The notes below the pieces were generated by a model. It was not told the origin of the DNA. It saw only the letters and a list, made by a program, of their open reading frames with translations, and made no database searches. 42,426 bases of DNA, taken from positions 1 through 42,426 of the IMG/VR virus record IMGVR_UViG_3300021437_000038; one strand, given 5' to 3'. The translations under genes and the position numbers were made by a program. The stretch comes from a virus. Of the stretch, positions 1-7,280 are shown in pieces. The first letter of the stretch is position 1. Each line of letters starts with the position of its first letter.

Positions 1-28
1 GGCTCGGGAGGGGGGTGTCGGCCAATGA
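1..28 (+). CDS. Likely 3' end of the gene truncated at the right edge
   Basis: If base 42426 joins base 1, the reading frame of the gene beginning at 41741 continues through bases 1-28 and stops at TGA 26-28, adding a short tail ending GGVGQ. The stop overlaps an ATG at 25 as ATGA, the junction used by most neighbouring genes here. Frame agreement alone would occur by chance about one time in three, so this is inference. Confidence 0.45.
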
Positions 29-180
29 CTCAATGGGTCGAGATGACCGAGGTTTTGGCGCAAAGGCGCCTTCGCCGGAGGCGCACCCGTGAGCGCGACC
101 ACCATCCAGGGCCACCCAGCGCCCAAAAGCGAGCCGGATCAAGGCGCAGGAGCAGCGCTGCCGGCTGTGGCGAGCGCTGA
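25..180 (+). CDS. Small Arg-rich ORF of uncertain reality
   Basis: A 51-codon frame starts at ATG 25, about ten bases after a GGGAGGGGGG purine run that could act as a ribosome binding site. The start overlaps the stop at 26-28 as ATGA. The product is very basic (a run of Arg around residues 20-25) and unrecognised. It overlaps the next gene, which starts at 89 in another frame, by 92 bases. Either the two genes overlap deeply or this frame is spurious; the second is more likely. Confidence 0.25.
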   Translation: MTQWVEMTEVLAQRRLRRRRTRERDHHPGPPSAQKRAGSRRRSSAAGCGER

Positions 181-385
181 CACCCAAAAAACCGCGCCGC
201 CTGCGCCGCGCCCGTGGCGCCGGGTGCGTTTGGGAACGCTCGCCGTCCGCACCGAGGGCACGCGGGCCTGGCAGTGGATCCGGATCGAGGAAAAAGGGCG
301 CATTACGCCGGGCGTCCTCAGTCCGCGCGGTCGCAGGTACCAACTTCGGATGAATTCACGCGGGGTTTGGCTCAAAAAACTATGA
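89..385 (+). CDS. Small basic protein upstream of the replication initiator
   Basis: 98 residues from GTG 89. GGAGG at 77-81 lies seven bases upstream and supports this start. The N-terminal half is low complexity (Ala/Pro rich). The C-terminal half (about residues 40-98) is basic and aromatic, with RAWQWIRIEE and SRGVWLKKL, which could be a small nucleic-acid-binding fold. No family is recognised. The TGA at 383-385 overlaps the ATG of the next gene at 382 (ATGA), indicating translational coupling to the replication genes. It is probably an early phage protein. Confidence 0.55.
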   Translation: MSATTIQGHPAPKSEPDQGAGAALPAVASADTQKTAPPAPRPWRRVRLGTLAVRTEGTRAWQWIRIEEKGRITPGVLSPRGRRYQLRMNSRGVWLKKL

Positions 386-1050
386 AAGTGGAATCGGAAA
401 TCGTCCATCATCCGAAGTATCTACTCCTCAAAAAGAGGGTCGGCGATTACAGCCTGGAAGCCCTGGTCCGGATCTGGGGACACTGCGAACAGTGCCTCAG
501 AGGCGAATTTTGGAGGGGTAAAGGAGCAGAGCATTTGGAAGCGGTTGCGGGCTGGTCAGGAGCGCCCGGCGAGCTGTTTAGCGCACTGGTCGATACCGGA
601 TGGGTAAAAACCTGCCCCAACGGAATCCGCATCCACGACTGGGAAACCCACAACTGGCGCAGGGTTTTGAACTGGTCGCTCGGAAAAAGACCCAAGAAAA
701 CGAAGTCCATTCAAGGCTCAAGCCAGAGTGAAGCCACAGATAAGCCTAGGCTTAGCCAAGGATCAGCCACAGCTAAGCCAGAGGGTAAGCCGTCTGATAT
801 GAATGATCTGAATGAACTGAGTACAGTACAGGGAAAGAAGAATGGGGCGCGGACTTCCGGGGCCGGCCCGGATCAAAACGCGTCGCTCCAGGCCAGCCGG
901 ACCCGGTTTGCGGCGCTGCGCGATCTCCTGGCGCGGCATCCGGGCCGGGAAGCCGACGCTTCCGCGGAGGAGCGGCGGGAGTATCGCGAAAAAAAACGCG
1001 AGCTCGATGCCCTGCAAAAAAAACAAGCCGCGGGAGACTTTGAATCATGA
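382..1050 (+). CDS. Putative replication initiator / helicase loader (lambda O-like organisation)
   Basis: 222 residues from ATG 382, which overlaps the previous stop; a longer frame to 214 exists but lacks this coupling. Residues 1-105 look like a winged-helix replisome-organiser domain: VHHPKYLLLKKRVG, then ALVRIWGHCEQCLRGEFW, then VAGWSG. Residues 112-150 are a polar linker rich in Ser, Lys and Pro, and the DNA encoding it carries iteron-like repeats. The C-terminus is a charged helix (REYREKKRELDALQKKQ). The stop overlaps the DnaB-type helicase start at 1047 (ATGA). Wing-helix domain, linker with repeats, and an immediately downstream helicase recall lambda O/P or DnaD-type initiators. 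The function is inferred from context, not from a matched family. Confidence 0.6.
   Translation: MKVESEIVHHPKYLLLKKRVGDYSLEALVRIWGHCEQCLRGEFWRGKGAEHLEAVAGWSGAPGELFSALVDTGWVKTCPNGIRIHDWETHNWRRVLNWSLGKRPKKTKSIQGSSQSEATDKPRLSQGSATAKPEGKPSDMNDLNELSTVQGKKNGARTSGAGPDQNASLQASRTRFAALRDLLARHPGREADASAEERREYREKKRELDALQKKQAAGDFES
722..791 (+). repeat. Iteron cluster and palindrome, candidate replication origin
   Basis: Four direct repeats of the form AGCCAsAGntAAGCC lie at 722-736, 732-746, 765-779 and 776-791. The two best copies (732 and 765) differ at one base in fifteen and start 33 bases apart. A perfect 14-base palindrome TAAGCCTAGGCTTA sits between the doublets at 741-754. The stretch after the cluster (about 793-845) is richer in A and T than its surroundings and could unwind. 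The cluster lies in the linker-coding part of the putative initiator gene, as lambda ori lies within O. Confidence 0.5.
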
Positions 1051-2636
1051 GCCGCGCCAAATCCCAAGCCGGTTCTACCGCCGATCGCCTGCCGCCGTAT
1101 GCGCCGGAGGCGGAGCAAGCCGCGCTCTCGTGCATCCTGGGCGGGAATCCTGAATCCGCGGCCTCGTGCCTCAACACTTGCGAGGAACGCGGCGTGAGCG
1201 AGGCGTGGTTCTACGATTTACGGCACCAGGTGATCTGGTGGGCGATGGCGGACATCCACAAACGCGGGCTGCTCGTCGAAAGCACGATCGTGTACCAGTG
1301 GTTGCTGGACTCGCAGCGCGCGGCAGACGCCGGCGGGCTTGATTACCTGATGGAGACGGCGAACAAGCTCGGGATACCGTCGATGCTGCCGCAATTCCTG
1401 GACACGCTCGAGGAGAAATGGCTCCAGCGGCGCATCATCCAGACGGCCACGGGCGCCACGGCGTCGGTTTACGAGGGCACGATCCCGACGACGCAGATTA
1501 TCGCCCAGGTCGAGAAGGAAGTGCTCGCGCTTTCCGAGGATCGAAGCGGCGAGCGCGAGCGGCCGATCAAAGAGCTGGTGGTGGAGCGCATTGACGAGCT
1601 CGAACATTACCACCGCGGCCAGGTGCAGATGCGCGGCATGTTCACCACGGGCCTGGACTACACGGACAAGCTCCTGGGCGGCATTGGCGGGCGAAATGGG
1701 AACTTCTTCGTGATCGCGGGCCGGCCGGGCACGGGAAAAACCACGCTGGCGCTGCAGGTGGCGGCGCATGTGGCCATCGAGGCCGTCTGGTGGGAGCCGG
1801 AAATGGGCGCGGACGGCAAGCTGGCGATCGCCGAGGATGGGTCGCCCAAGTTCGTGCGCCACGAGACCGCGCCGGTAGGCATTTTCTCGCTCGAAATGGC
1901 CAGCGAATCGCTCGTCGAGCGGATGATGTTCATGCGCGGCGGGGCGGACATGCAACGCTGGCGCACGGGCTTTGCCGAGAAAGCGGACCTGGCGGGCCTG
2001 GTGAAGGCCTCGAGCGAACTTGGCAAGTCCGCGATGTGGATCGACGACACGGGGGCCTACGTGCTCGACCAGTTGCGCGCCCGGGCGCGGCGCATGGCGC
2101 GGCAGTATGGGGTGAAGCTGTTTGTGATCGATTACATCCAGCTCATGGACGCGGGCCGCACCGGCAAACCCGATCGCGTGCAGGAGCTAATGGAGATTTC
2201 CAAGGGCATCCGGCGATTGGCCAAAGAGCTGAAAGTGCCGTTCATCGTGCTGGCGCAGATGAACCGGGATTACGAGAAGGAGCCCAACCGGGACCCGCGC
2301 CTGGCGGACCTGAAGGATTGCGGCGCGATCGAGCAGGACGCGGATGTGGTGGGCTTTCTGCACACGCCCCGGCTGAAGGACGAGACCAAGGCCGAGACGG
2401 AGGACATGCTGACGCAGGTTTACGGCGAGGATTGGAGCAAACATCCGCAGCGGGTGAACCTGCTGGTGGCCAAGAACCGGTTCGGCCCGACCGGCAAAGC
2501 GGAGATGCTCTTCCAGAAATCGAGCACGCGGTTCTATTGCTGGAACGCGTGGAAGGTGGAGCACGGCTTCCGGCAGGCCAGCGCCGGGGAACGGCAGCCG
2601 GTGCTGCCGAGCAAGGAGGAGCTGGGCGTTGAATGA
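1047..2636 (+). CDS. dnaB: Replicative DNA helicase, DnaB family
   Basis: 529 residues, slightly longer than typical DnaB (about 450-480). The N-terminal collar domain includes PPYAPEAEQAALSCILGG. The RecA-like motor has Walker A GRPGTGKT (residues 225-232), SLEMASESLVERM, Walker B VIDYIQL (360-366) and the conserved DLKDCGAIEQDADVV. An extra segment of about 30 residues (WWEPEMGADG onward) sits between Walker A and the SLEM motif. It unwinds DNA 5' to 3' at the fork as a hexamer. ATG 1047 overlaps the initiator stop (ATGA), so it is translated with its presumed loader. No phage primase or polymerase is visible, so host enzymes probably complete the replisome. Confidence 0.93.
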   Translation: MSRAKSQAGSTADRLPPYAPEAEQAALSCILGGNPESAASCLNTCEERGVSEAWFYDLRHQVIWWAMADIHKRGLLVESTIVYQWLLDSQRAADAGGLDYLMETANKLGIPSMLPQFLDTLEEKWLQRRIIQTATGATASVYEGTIPTTQIIAQVEKEVLALSEDRSGERERPIKELVVERIDELEHYHRGQVQMRGMFTTGLDYTDKLLGGIGGRNGNFFVIAGRPGTGKTTLALQVAAHVAIEAVWWEPEMGADGKLAIAEDGSPKFVRHETAPVGIFSLEMASESLVERMMFMRGGADMQRWRTGFAEKADLAGLVKASSELGKSAMWIDDTGAYVLDQLRARARRMARQYGVKLFVIDYIQLMDAGRTGKPDRVQELMEISKGIRRLAKELKVPFIVLAQMNRDYEKEPNRDPRLADLKDCGAIEQDADVVGFLHTPRLKDETKAETEDMLTQVYGEDWSKHPQRVNLLVAKNRFGPTGKAEMLFQKSSTRFYCWNAWKVEHGFRQASAGERQPVLPSKEELGVE

Positions 2637-3153
2637 TTTCGGTAAACAACAAAACCATGACCATGACATGAAACTACACATCCAGGAAACCCTCAACGAA
2701 ATAGACGATAGCATAAGAATGCTCGAGTTTGCGCGCGGCGCGATTCTGACTCTGCTGGGCACCGGCACCGAAACGACGACCGCGGCGGCGTGTCCGGCGA
2801 GGACGCCGAACACAGCGCGCGAGACGCGCGCGCTCCCCGGGAATCAAGACACACCCGCGCTCCATAAGCGCCGGCGCCGGGGTGGCGTGCCGGGGTCGCT
2901 GGGCAATATCATCGACGCCGTGCGGCTGTTGGCTGAGCCGTTCGAGTCGGGAGTGATCTCCAAGGCGGTTCGTTGTGAGGACATCCAGGCACAGCGGTGG
3001 ATGAATCGCGCGGCGAAACACGGGTGGATCGTCAAGCTGGGCCATCGCCAGTGGAAACGCACGGGCAATTACCCGCCGCCGCTGACGAACACCGAGGAAA
3101 CCCTGGCCGCCATTCACCAGCGCATCGGCGTCAAAAGCGCGGACGAGGACTGA
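2629..3153 (+). CDS. Winged-helix-like protein of the replication operon
   Basis: 174 residues from TTG 2629, which has AAGGAGGA at 2613-2620 eight bases upstream and overlaps the helicase gene by eight bases. ATG 2668 is an in-frame alternative without a ribosome binding site. Residues 15-45 form a helix (IQETLNEIDDSIRMLEFARG). Residues about 55-72 are encoded by a dispersed 54-base palindromic element. Residues 88-150 look like a winged helix (GSLGNIIDAVRLLAEP, then HGWIVKLGHRQWKRTG). It is probably a DNA-binding accessory protein; no specific family is recognised. Confidence 0.6.
   Translation: MNDFGKQQNHDHDMKLHIQETLNEIDDSIRMLEFARGAILTLLGTGTETTTAAACPARTPNTARETRALPGNQDTPALHKRRRRGGVPGSLGNIIDAVRLLAEPFESGVISKAVRCEDIQAQRWMNRAAKHGWIVKLGHRQWKRTGNYPPPLTNTEETLAAIHQRIGVKSADED
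2790..2843 (+). repeat. Dispersed in-frame palindromic element, copy 1
   Basis: A 54-base unit begins GTGTCCGGCGAGGACGCC and ends CGCTCCCCGGGAA. Its centre is a stem AGCGCGC/GCGCGCGCT around GAGAC. It encodes CPARTPNTARETRALPG in the host gene. Further copies are at 4844-4897 and 29828-29880, all read in the same frame. The stem bases differ from the other copies in a paired manner. Confidence 0.75.
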
Positions 3154-3156
3154 GCC

Positions 3157-4815
3157 ATGCAAACGATCACCTTACCCATTGAGGCTATTGCGCCGTGCCC
3201 GTTCAACCGGCATGACGCCAATGGCGTGGCCGCCCTGGCCGAGAATATCCGACAGTTCGGGCTCCTGCAGCCGCCGCGCGTGCGGCCCTGGCCCAAGACG
3301 CCCGGCTACCCGCCGGCGCCCAAGGGCGCCACGCACGAGCTCATCTGCGGCGAGCGGCGCTGGCGCGCGTTTGGCGAGCTCGACCGCAAAGAAATGCCCG
3401 TGATCCTGGACGCCGCGGCGGACGATCTCCAGGCCACCCTCGCCCGGCTCAGCGATAACGCCCAGCGCGAGGACCTCGATGCGTTCCAGGAAGGCGATGC
3501 CTACCGCGACGCCATCAGCCGGACTGGCGTCACCGTCGAAAAGTTGGCCGAGCAGATCGGGCGCAAACGGAGCCATATCTTTGCCCGGATGCGGGCCGCG
3601 GCGCTGGGGAAAGCCGTGCGGGCGCGGATCGTCGAGCTGCAGATCCCGGCCAGCATCGCGGAGAAGATCGCCACCATCCCGCAGGAAGCCGCGCAGTTGA
3701 AGGCGGCCAAGGAAATCGGGCTCAACCAGGAATGGGATTACGACGACGAAGGCCACGGCAGCAGTAAAAGGTCCTGTATGTCGGCCCGCGAGGCGGAACA
3801 GCACATCGAGCGCAATTACCGCAAGAACTTGAAGAACGCGCCGTTCGAGGTCAATCACGCGGCCCTGGTCAAGGGCGTGCCGGCGTGCGCCGGCTGCCAC
3901 AAGCGCAGCGGCAACCTGGAGCCGGACACCCAGAGTCCAAACGTTTGCACCGACCCGGCCTGCTTCCTGGCCAAGCAGGAGGCCTGGGTGGCCCTCAAGC
4001 TGGCCGAAGCGAAGGCGAAGAAGCTGAAAATCATCCCCGAGGCCGACGCCAAGGGCTTGTTCCCTTACCAGGGCGAATTGCGCTCGAATGCCGCCTACGT
4101 GGACCTGGGCGCGACGTGCGAGCCGCTGGGCTGGGACGTGCGCAAGACGTGGAAGACCGCCCTGGGCAAACACGCGCCCGCGCCCGTGATCGCGGTGGAT
4201 CCACAGGGTAAAGTCCACGAGCTGCTGCCCAAGGCAGCCGCGGCCGAGGCGCTCAAAGCGGCCGGCGTGAAGGTTGCCGAGCCCAACCGCGGCGGCAAGC
4301 CGGTGGACCGCAAGGGCGTCATCGAAGAGAACAAGACCGCGCGGGCCATCACGGCGGCGCTGGTCGAGGGGACGCTGGCCCTGGCGCTCAAGGTGAAGCC
4401 CGAGAAGTTCTGGCCGCTGGTGCTGGTCCACATGTGCCAAAACTATAAGTTCGGCGAGCAGCTCAAGGAGGGGCTCGGCATGCCGGACGAAGATGACACG
4501 AACGCGCTGGCCGCAGGGCTGGCCCGGCTCCCGTTTGAACTGCAGAACCAGGTGATTCTCAAGGCGTGGCTCACCGATGGTGAGAACGGCTGGAACGGCT
4601 ACGAGGCTGAGGAAGTGGGCAGCCTGTTCGGCGTCGATCACGAGAAGATCGAGAAGGAAGTCCGGGCCCGGCGCAAAGAGGAGATCGCGGCCAAAGAGGC
4701 GAAGGCCGAGGCTAAGAAAAGCAAGGGCGAGAGCAAGCTCACGCCGATCACAAAGGCGCGGATCCAGGCGGCGGCAGAGGCGCGGTGGGCCAAAGCCAAG
4801 GCTACAAGCAAGTGA
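3157..4815 (+). CDS. ParB/Spo0J-like DNA-binding protein with long C-terminal extension
   Basis: 552 residues. The N-terminal ParB/sulfiredoxin-like domain includes NIRQFGLLQPPRV and the box-II-like GERRWRA (residues 65-71), followed by LSDNAQREDLDAFQEGDAY. A helix-turn-helix is at about 127-145 (VEKLAEQIGRKRSHIFARM). Four cysteines at about 244, 247, 264 and 269 suggest a small zinc-binding insert. The C-terminus is Lys/Ala rich (ITKARIQAAAEARWAKAKA). Phage ParB-like proteins act in partition, regulation or packaging; no parA is present, so classical partition is unlikely. Its stop overlaps the candidate GTG start of the terminase gene (GTGA at 4812), suggesting a packaging or late-switch role. 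Confidence 0.8.
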   Translation: MQTITLPIEAIAPCPFNRHDANGVAALAENIRQFGLLQPPRVRPWPKTPGYPPAPKGATHELICGERRWRAFGELDRKEMPVILDAAADDLQATLARLSDNAQREDLDAFQEGDAYRDAISRTGVTVEKLAEQIGRKRSHIFARMRAAALGKAVRARIVELQIPASIAEKIATIPQEAAQLKAAKEIGLNQEWDYDDEGHGSSKRSCMSAREAEQHIERNYRKNLKNAPFEVNHAALVKGVPACAGCHKRSGNLEPDTQSPNVCTDPACFLAKQEAWVALKLAEAKAKKLKIIPEADAKGLFPYQGELRSNAAYVDLGATCEPLGWDVRKTWKTALGKHAPAPVIAVDPQGKVHELLPKAAAAEALKAAGVKVAEPNRGGKPVDRKGVIEENKTARAITAALVEGTLALALKVKPEKFWPLVLVHMCQNYKFGEQLKEGLGMPDEDDTNALAAGLARLPFELQNQVILKAWLTDGENGWNGYEAEEVGSLFGVDHEKIEKEVRARRKEEIAAKEAKAEAKKSKGESKLTPITKARIQAAAEARWAKAKATSK

Positions 4816-6767
4816 CCGGCGAAATTCCAGCGACCGCAGAGATGTGTCCGGCGAGGACGCTGGACACAGCGACCGGGACGGTCGCGCTCCCCGGGAAGGG
4901 GGTATCGTGGACTGCGCATCCGGTGTATGACCGGATCATGCCGCCGATCACGGATGAACAGATGGTGACGCTGGCGCGCAAGCTGGGCGTCCAGGCGGCG
5001 GCGTTCGAGGTGCAATCGTATCGCGCCAAACGCGAGGAGTTGATCCAGCTCGAAGCGGCGGACCCGCTGCGCTATGGGTTCGATCTGCCGCATTGGAAGG
5101 ATGCGCGCAGTTTCCTGTCGAACCGGGACGAGCTGGTGGCGCTCGGGGGCAACGGCAGTGCCAAGACCGAGTTCGGCGGGAAACTGGTGAACGAGATCAT
5201 CAGCCGGCCGAACAAGTTCGTGCTGTGCGTCACCACGAATGAGGATCTCTCGAAGCAGAAGCAACAGGCGGCGGTGAACAAATACCTGCCGCCCGTGTAT
5301 CGCCGCGTGGCGGTCGGCCCGCGCAAACGCAACTCGGTGCAGAACGTGAATTACTCGCAGAAAGGCGGGTTCACCGAGAACACGTTCGTGCTGGCCAACC
5401 GCAGCCAGGTCTGGTTCAAAACGGTCGAGCAATACCTGCGCGCACCGACGTCGTTCGAGGGTCCCGAGTATGATTTGATCTGGCTGGATGAGCCGGTGCC
5501 GATAGCACTTTTGAACACCTTGCGGCTGCGCGCCGCGAAACGGGCGGGCAAGATCTTCCTCTCCTTCACGGCGGTGAGCGGGTTCGATGCGGTGTGCGCC
5601 GACGCGCTGACGGGCGCCAAGCTGGTGCGCTCGTTCCCGATCGATTATTGCTGGCCCGGGTTCGAGACCAAGGTGGTGGTGCCCGAGCTGACCCTGACCG
5701 AGGAACTGGTGCGGGATTGTCCCAGGGGGCATATGCCGTATCTCCTGCAGCCGCTGAACCCGCGCCAGGCGGTGATCTGTTTCTGGACGCATTGGAACAT
5801 GTTCCTGCCCTGGCAATCGCTCTTCGACAAAATGAAGGGCAAGCCCAAAGCGGTGGTGAAGTGCCGGCTCTTTGGCTGGGCCGAGAAAATGAGCGGCACG
5901 CAGTTCCCGGCGTTTAATCCGAACGTCCACGTGGTGCCGGTCGAGAAGGTGCCGGCCGAGGGGTCGGATTTCATGGCGGACGATCCGGCGATCGCTCGAA
6001 GTCATTTCATCCTCTGGTGTCGCGTGGATCATCTCGGGCGCAAGTTCATTTTCGACGAATCGCCGCGTTACGAGAGCGAGGGCGAATGGGTGAACGCGGA
6101 CGGCGAGCGCGGGGACGGGCAACGGATGTATGCGGGCAAGGGCGTGGACTGGTACCGGGAATATATCCGGGCGAGGGAGGAGGAACACCGGAGGGAGCGT
6201 CGAGGGTCGAAGGTCGAAGGTCGAAGGCCGGAGGTTAGGCGCGAGTTTGCTGGCTCTGGACTCTCGGCTCTCGGCTCTCGACCCATTTCAAGTGTCGAGG
6301 GTCGAGGGCAGGATGCGGGTGCCAACTTTTCGGCGTTCGACTTTCGACTCTCGGCTCTCGACTCCGATTACGTGGAGCCGGAGCGGGTGGGCGATCCGCG
6401 GGCGTTTGCGACGCAATCCGCGGCGGCGGGTGGGGGCAAGAGTTTATTCGAGCTGTACGAGGATGGCGAGAATCCCATGTTCTTCCGCGCGGCGCCGATT
6501 CGGCAGACGGTGGCGCTGGATATCGAGATTATCAACGACTGGCTCTCGTATGACGATGACAAGGATCTCTCGGTCGAGAACGAGCCGAAGCTGTTCATCA
6601 GCGAGCGGTGCCAGAACTTGATCCGCGCGCTGTCGAATTGGAACCCGGAACAGGGCGGGGATTCGCCGTGGAAAGATCCGATCGATACGCTGCGGTATTT
6701 GGCGGTGGGGGATCCGCAGTATAGCGATCCCAAGGCGCCCGAAGTGGTGGGAGGGAGGGGATTTTGA
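4812..6767 (+). CDS. terL: Terminase large subunit
   Basis: 651 residues from GTG 4812, which overlaps the ParB-like stop as GTGA. GTG 4785, ATG 4842 and ATG 4939 are in-frame alternatives, and 4939 would exclude the repeat-derived N-terminus. The ATPase has a Walker A-like GGNGSAKTE (residues 112-120) and Walker B DLIWLDE (221-227), followed by FLSFTAVSGFD, a coupling-motif-like segment. The C-terminal half (from about HFILWCRVDHLGRKFIFDE) should hold the RNase H-like nuclease that cuts concatemers. Two repeat insertions interrupt it: a 54-base element near the start, and about 55 codons of heptanucleotide repeats at 6199-6363. No small terminase subunit is recognised next to it. Confidence 0.85.
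   Translation: MTGEIPATAEMCPARTLDTATGTVALPGKGVSWTAHPVYDRIMPPITDEQMVTLARKLGVQAAAFEVQSYRAKREELIQLEAADPLRYGFDLPHWKDARSFLSNRDELVALGGNGSAKTEFGGKLVNEIISRPNKFVLCVTTNEDLSKQKQQAAVNKYLPPVYRRVAVGPRKRNSVQNVNYSQKGGFTENTFVLANRSQVWFKTVEQYLRAPTSFEGPEYDLIWLDEPVPIALLNTLRLRAAKRAGKIFLSFTAVSGFDAVCADALTGAKLVRSFPIDYCWPGFETKVVVPELTLTEELVRDCPRGHMPYLLQPLNPRQAVICFWTHWNMFLPWQSLFDKMKGKPKAVVKCRLFGWAEKMSGTQFPAFNPNVHVVPVEKVPAEGSDFMADDPAIARSHFILWCRVDHLGRKFIFDESPRYESEGEWVNADGERGDGQRMYAGKGVDWYREYIRAREEEHRRERRGSKVEGRRPEVRREFAGSGLSALGSRPISSVEGRGQDAGANFSAFDFRLSALDSDYVEPERVGDPRAFATQSAAAGGGKSLFELYEDGENPMFFRAAPIRQTVALDIEIINDWLSYDDDKDLSVENEPKLFISERCQNLIRALSNWNPEQGGDSPWKDPIDTLRYLAVGDPQYSDPKAPEVVGGRGF
4844..4897 (+). repeat. Dispersed in-frame palindromic element, copy 2
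   Basis: 54 bases at the 5' end of the terminase frame, encoding CPARTLDTATGTVALPG. The central stem is AGCGACC/GGTCGCGCT around GGGAC. It is in the same frame as copies 1 and 3. If terminase starts at 4939, this copy lies in the leader instead. Confidence 0.75.
6199..6363 (+). repeat. Heptanucleotide repeat hairpins inside terL
   Basis: Runs of seven-base units (TCGAAGG, TCGAGGG) are followed by units of the opposite strand (CTCTCGG, CTCTCGA). This happens twice in about 165 bases, giving two foldback structures. The stretch adds about 55 low-complexity residues (VEGRRPEVRREF, then LSALGSRPISS) to terminase without breaking the frame. Confidence 0.8.
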
Positions 6768-6985
6768 TGAAGGCGGAAGGAGGAAACTTGAAGGCTGAAA
6801 TGGAAAGCCGAATCGACGCGGCGCGGGCGCAGGTGCGACGGATTTCCGAGGCGCTGGCGTACGACCATGCGGGCGAGGGGAAAGATTTGTGGATTTGCAC
6901 GTGCGGCCGGATCACCCGGCATGACGCGTGCCCGAACTGCGGGAAGCCTTTTCCAAATGGGACCAACGGAACAACGGGAGGTTGA
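6767..6985 (+). CDS. Small zinc-ribbon protein
   Basis: 72 residues from ATG 6767, which overlaps the terminase stop as TGATG; a GGAGGGAGGGG run lies just upstream as a strong ribosome binding site. The first dozen residues (MKAEGGNLKAEME) come from TGAAG-type heptanucleotide repeats. A helix follows, then a zinc ribbon CTCGRITRHDACPNCGKPF with cysteines spaced C-x-C and C-x2-C. Such mini-proteins usually bind nucleic acid or a partner protein; the role here is unknown. It lies between terminase and an HTH gene within the head operon. Confidence 0.65.
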   Translation: MKAEGGNLKAEMESRIDAARAQVRRISEALAYDHAGEGKDLWICTCGRITRHDACPNCGKPFPNGTNGTTGG

Positions 6986-6989
6986 CTTT

Positions 6990-7250
6990 ATGAACGGACA
7001 CGCTGAGAAGGTGAACGAAAGCAGCCCGGATACCATGAGGCTGGGCGAAGTCATGCAACGGACCGGTTGGGACAAGCGCTACGTCCGCAAACTCGTGGAT
7101 GCGGAGGTGCTGCACGTGTTCCAGCCGCCGGGCATGCAGCGCCGGTTCTTCCGCAGCGAAGTCGAGCAGCTCATGCGGCCGACGGTCACCGTGCTGCGGG
7201 TGGGGACACCCGCGCTCCGGGCGCAAATCAAGTCAGTGCAACCGTCCTAG
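6990..7250 (+). CDS. Small MerR/excisionase-like helix-turn-helix protein
   Basis: 86 residues from ATG 6990, with GGGAGG about eight bases upstream; an upstream in-frame extension to 6867 overlaps the zinc-ribbon gene and is not needed. Residues 15-55 fit a winged HTH of the excisionase/HTH_17 type: MRLGEVMQRTGWDKRYVRKL, then VLHVFQPPGMQRRFFRSEVEQL. It is probably a DNA-binding regulator or structural adaptor, possibly a diverged small terminase partner given its place between terL and portal. Confidence 0.6.
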   Translation: MNGHAEKVNESSPDTMRLGEVMQRTGWDKRYVRKLVDAEVLHVFQPPGMQRRFFRSEVEQLMRPTVTVLRVGTPALRAQIKSVQPS

Positions 7251-7280
7251 TCCGAACGTTAAACCAAGTCCAAACGTATG
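7249..7280 (+). promoter_or_regulatory. Paired AGTCCrAACGT motifs before the portal gene
   Basis: AGTCCGAACGT at 7249 and AGTCCAAACGT at 7267 lie 18 bases apart; the second runs into the portal ATG. The same 11-mer occurs at 3933, 38124 and 41753. No Shine-Dalgarno sequence is visible for portal, so the spacing may matter for regulation, but the function is unknown. Confidence 0.3.

Noticed and set aside
3172-4641. 489-residue - strand ORF
   Set aside because: Shadow of the ParB-like gene, which has clear motifs on the + strand.
4638-6188. 516-residue - strand ORF
   Set aside because: Antisense shadow of the terminase gene; low-complexity His/Arg content and no motif.
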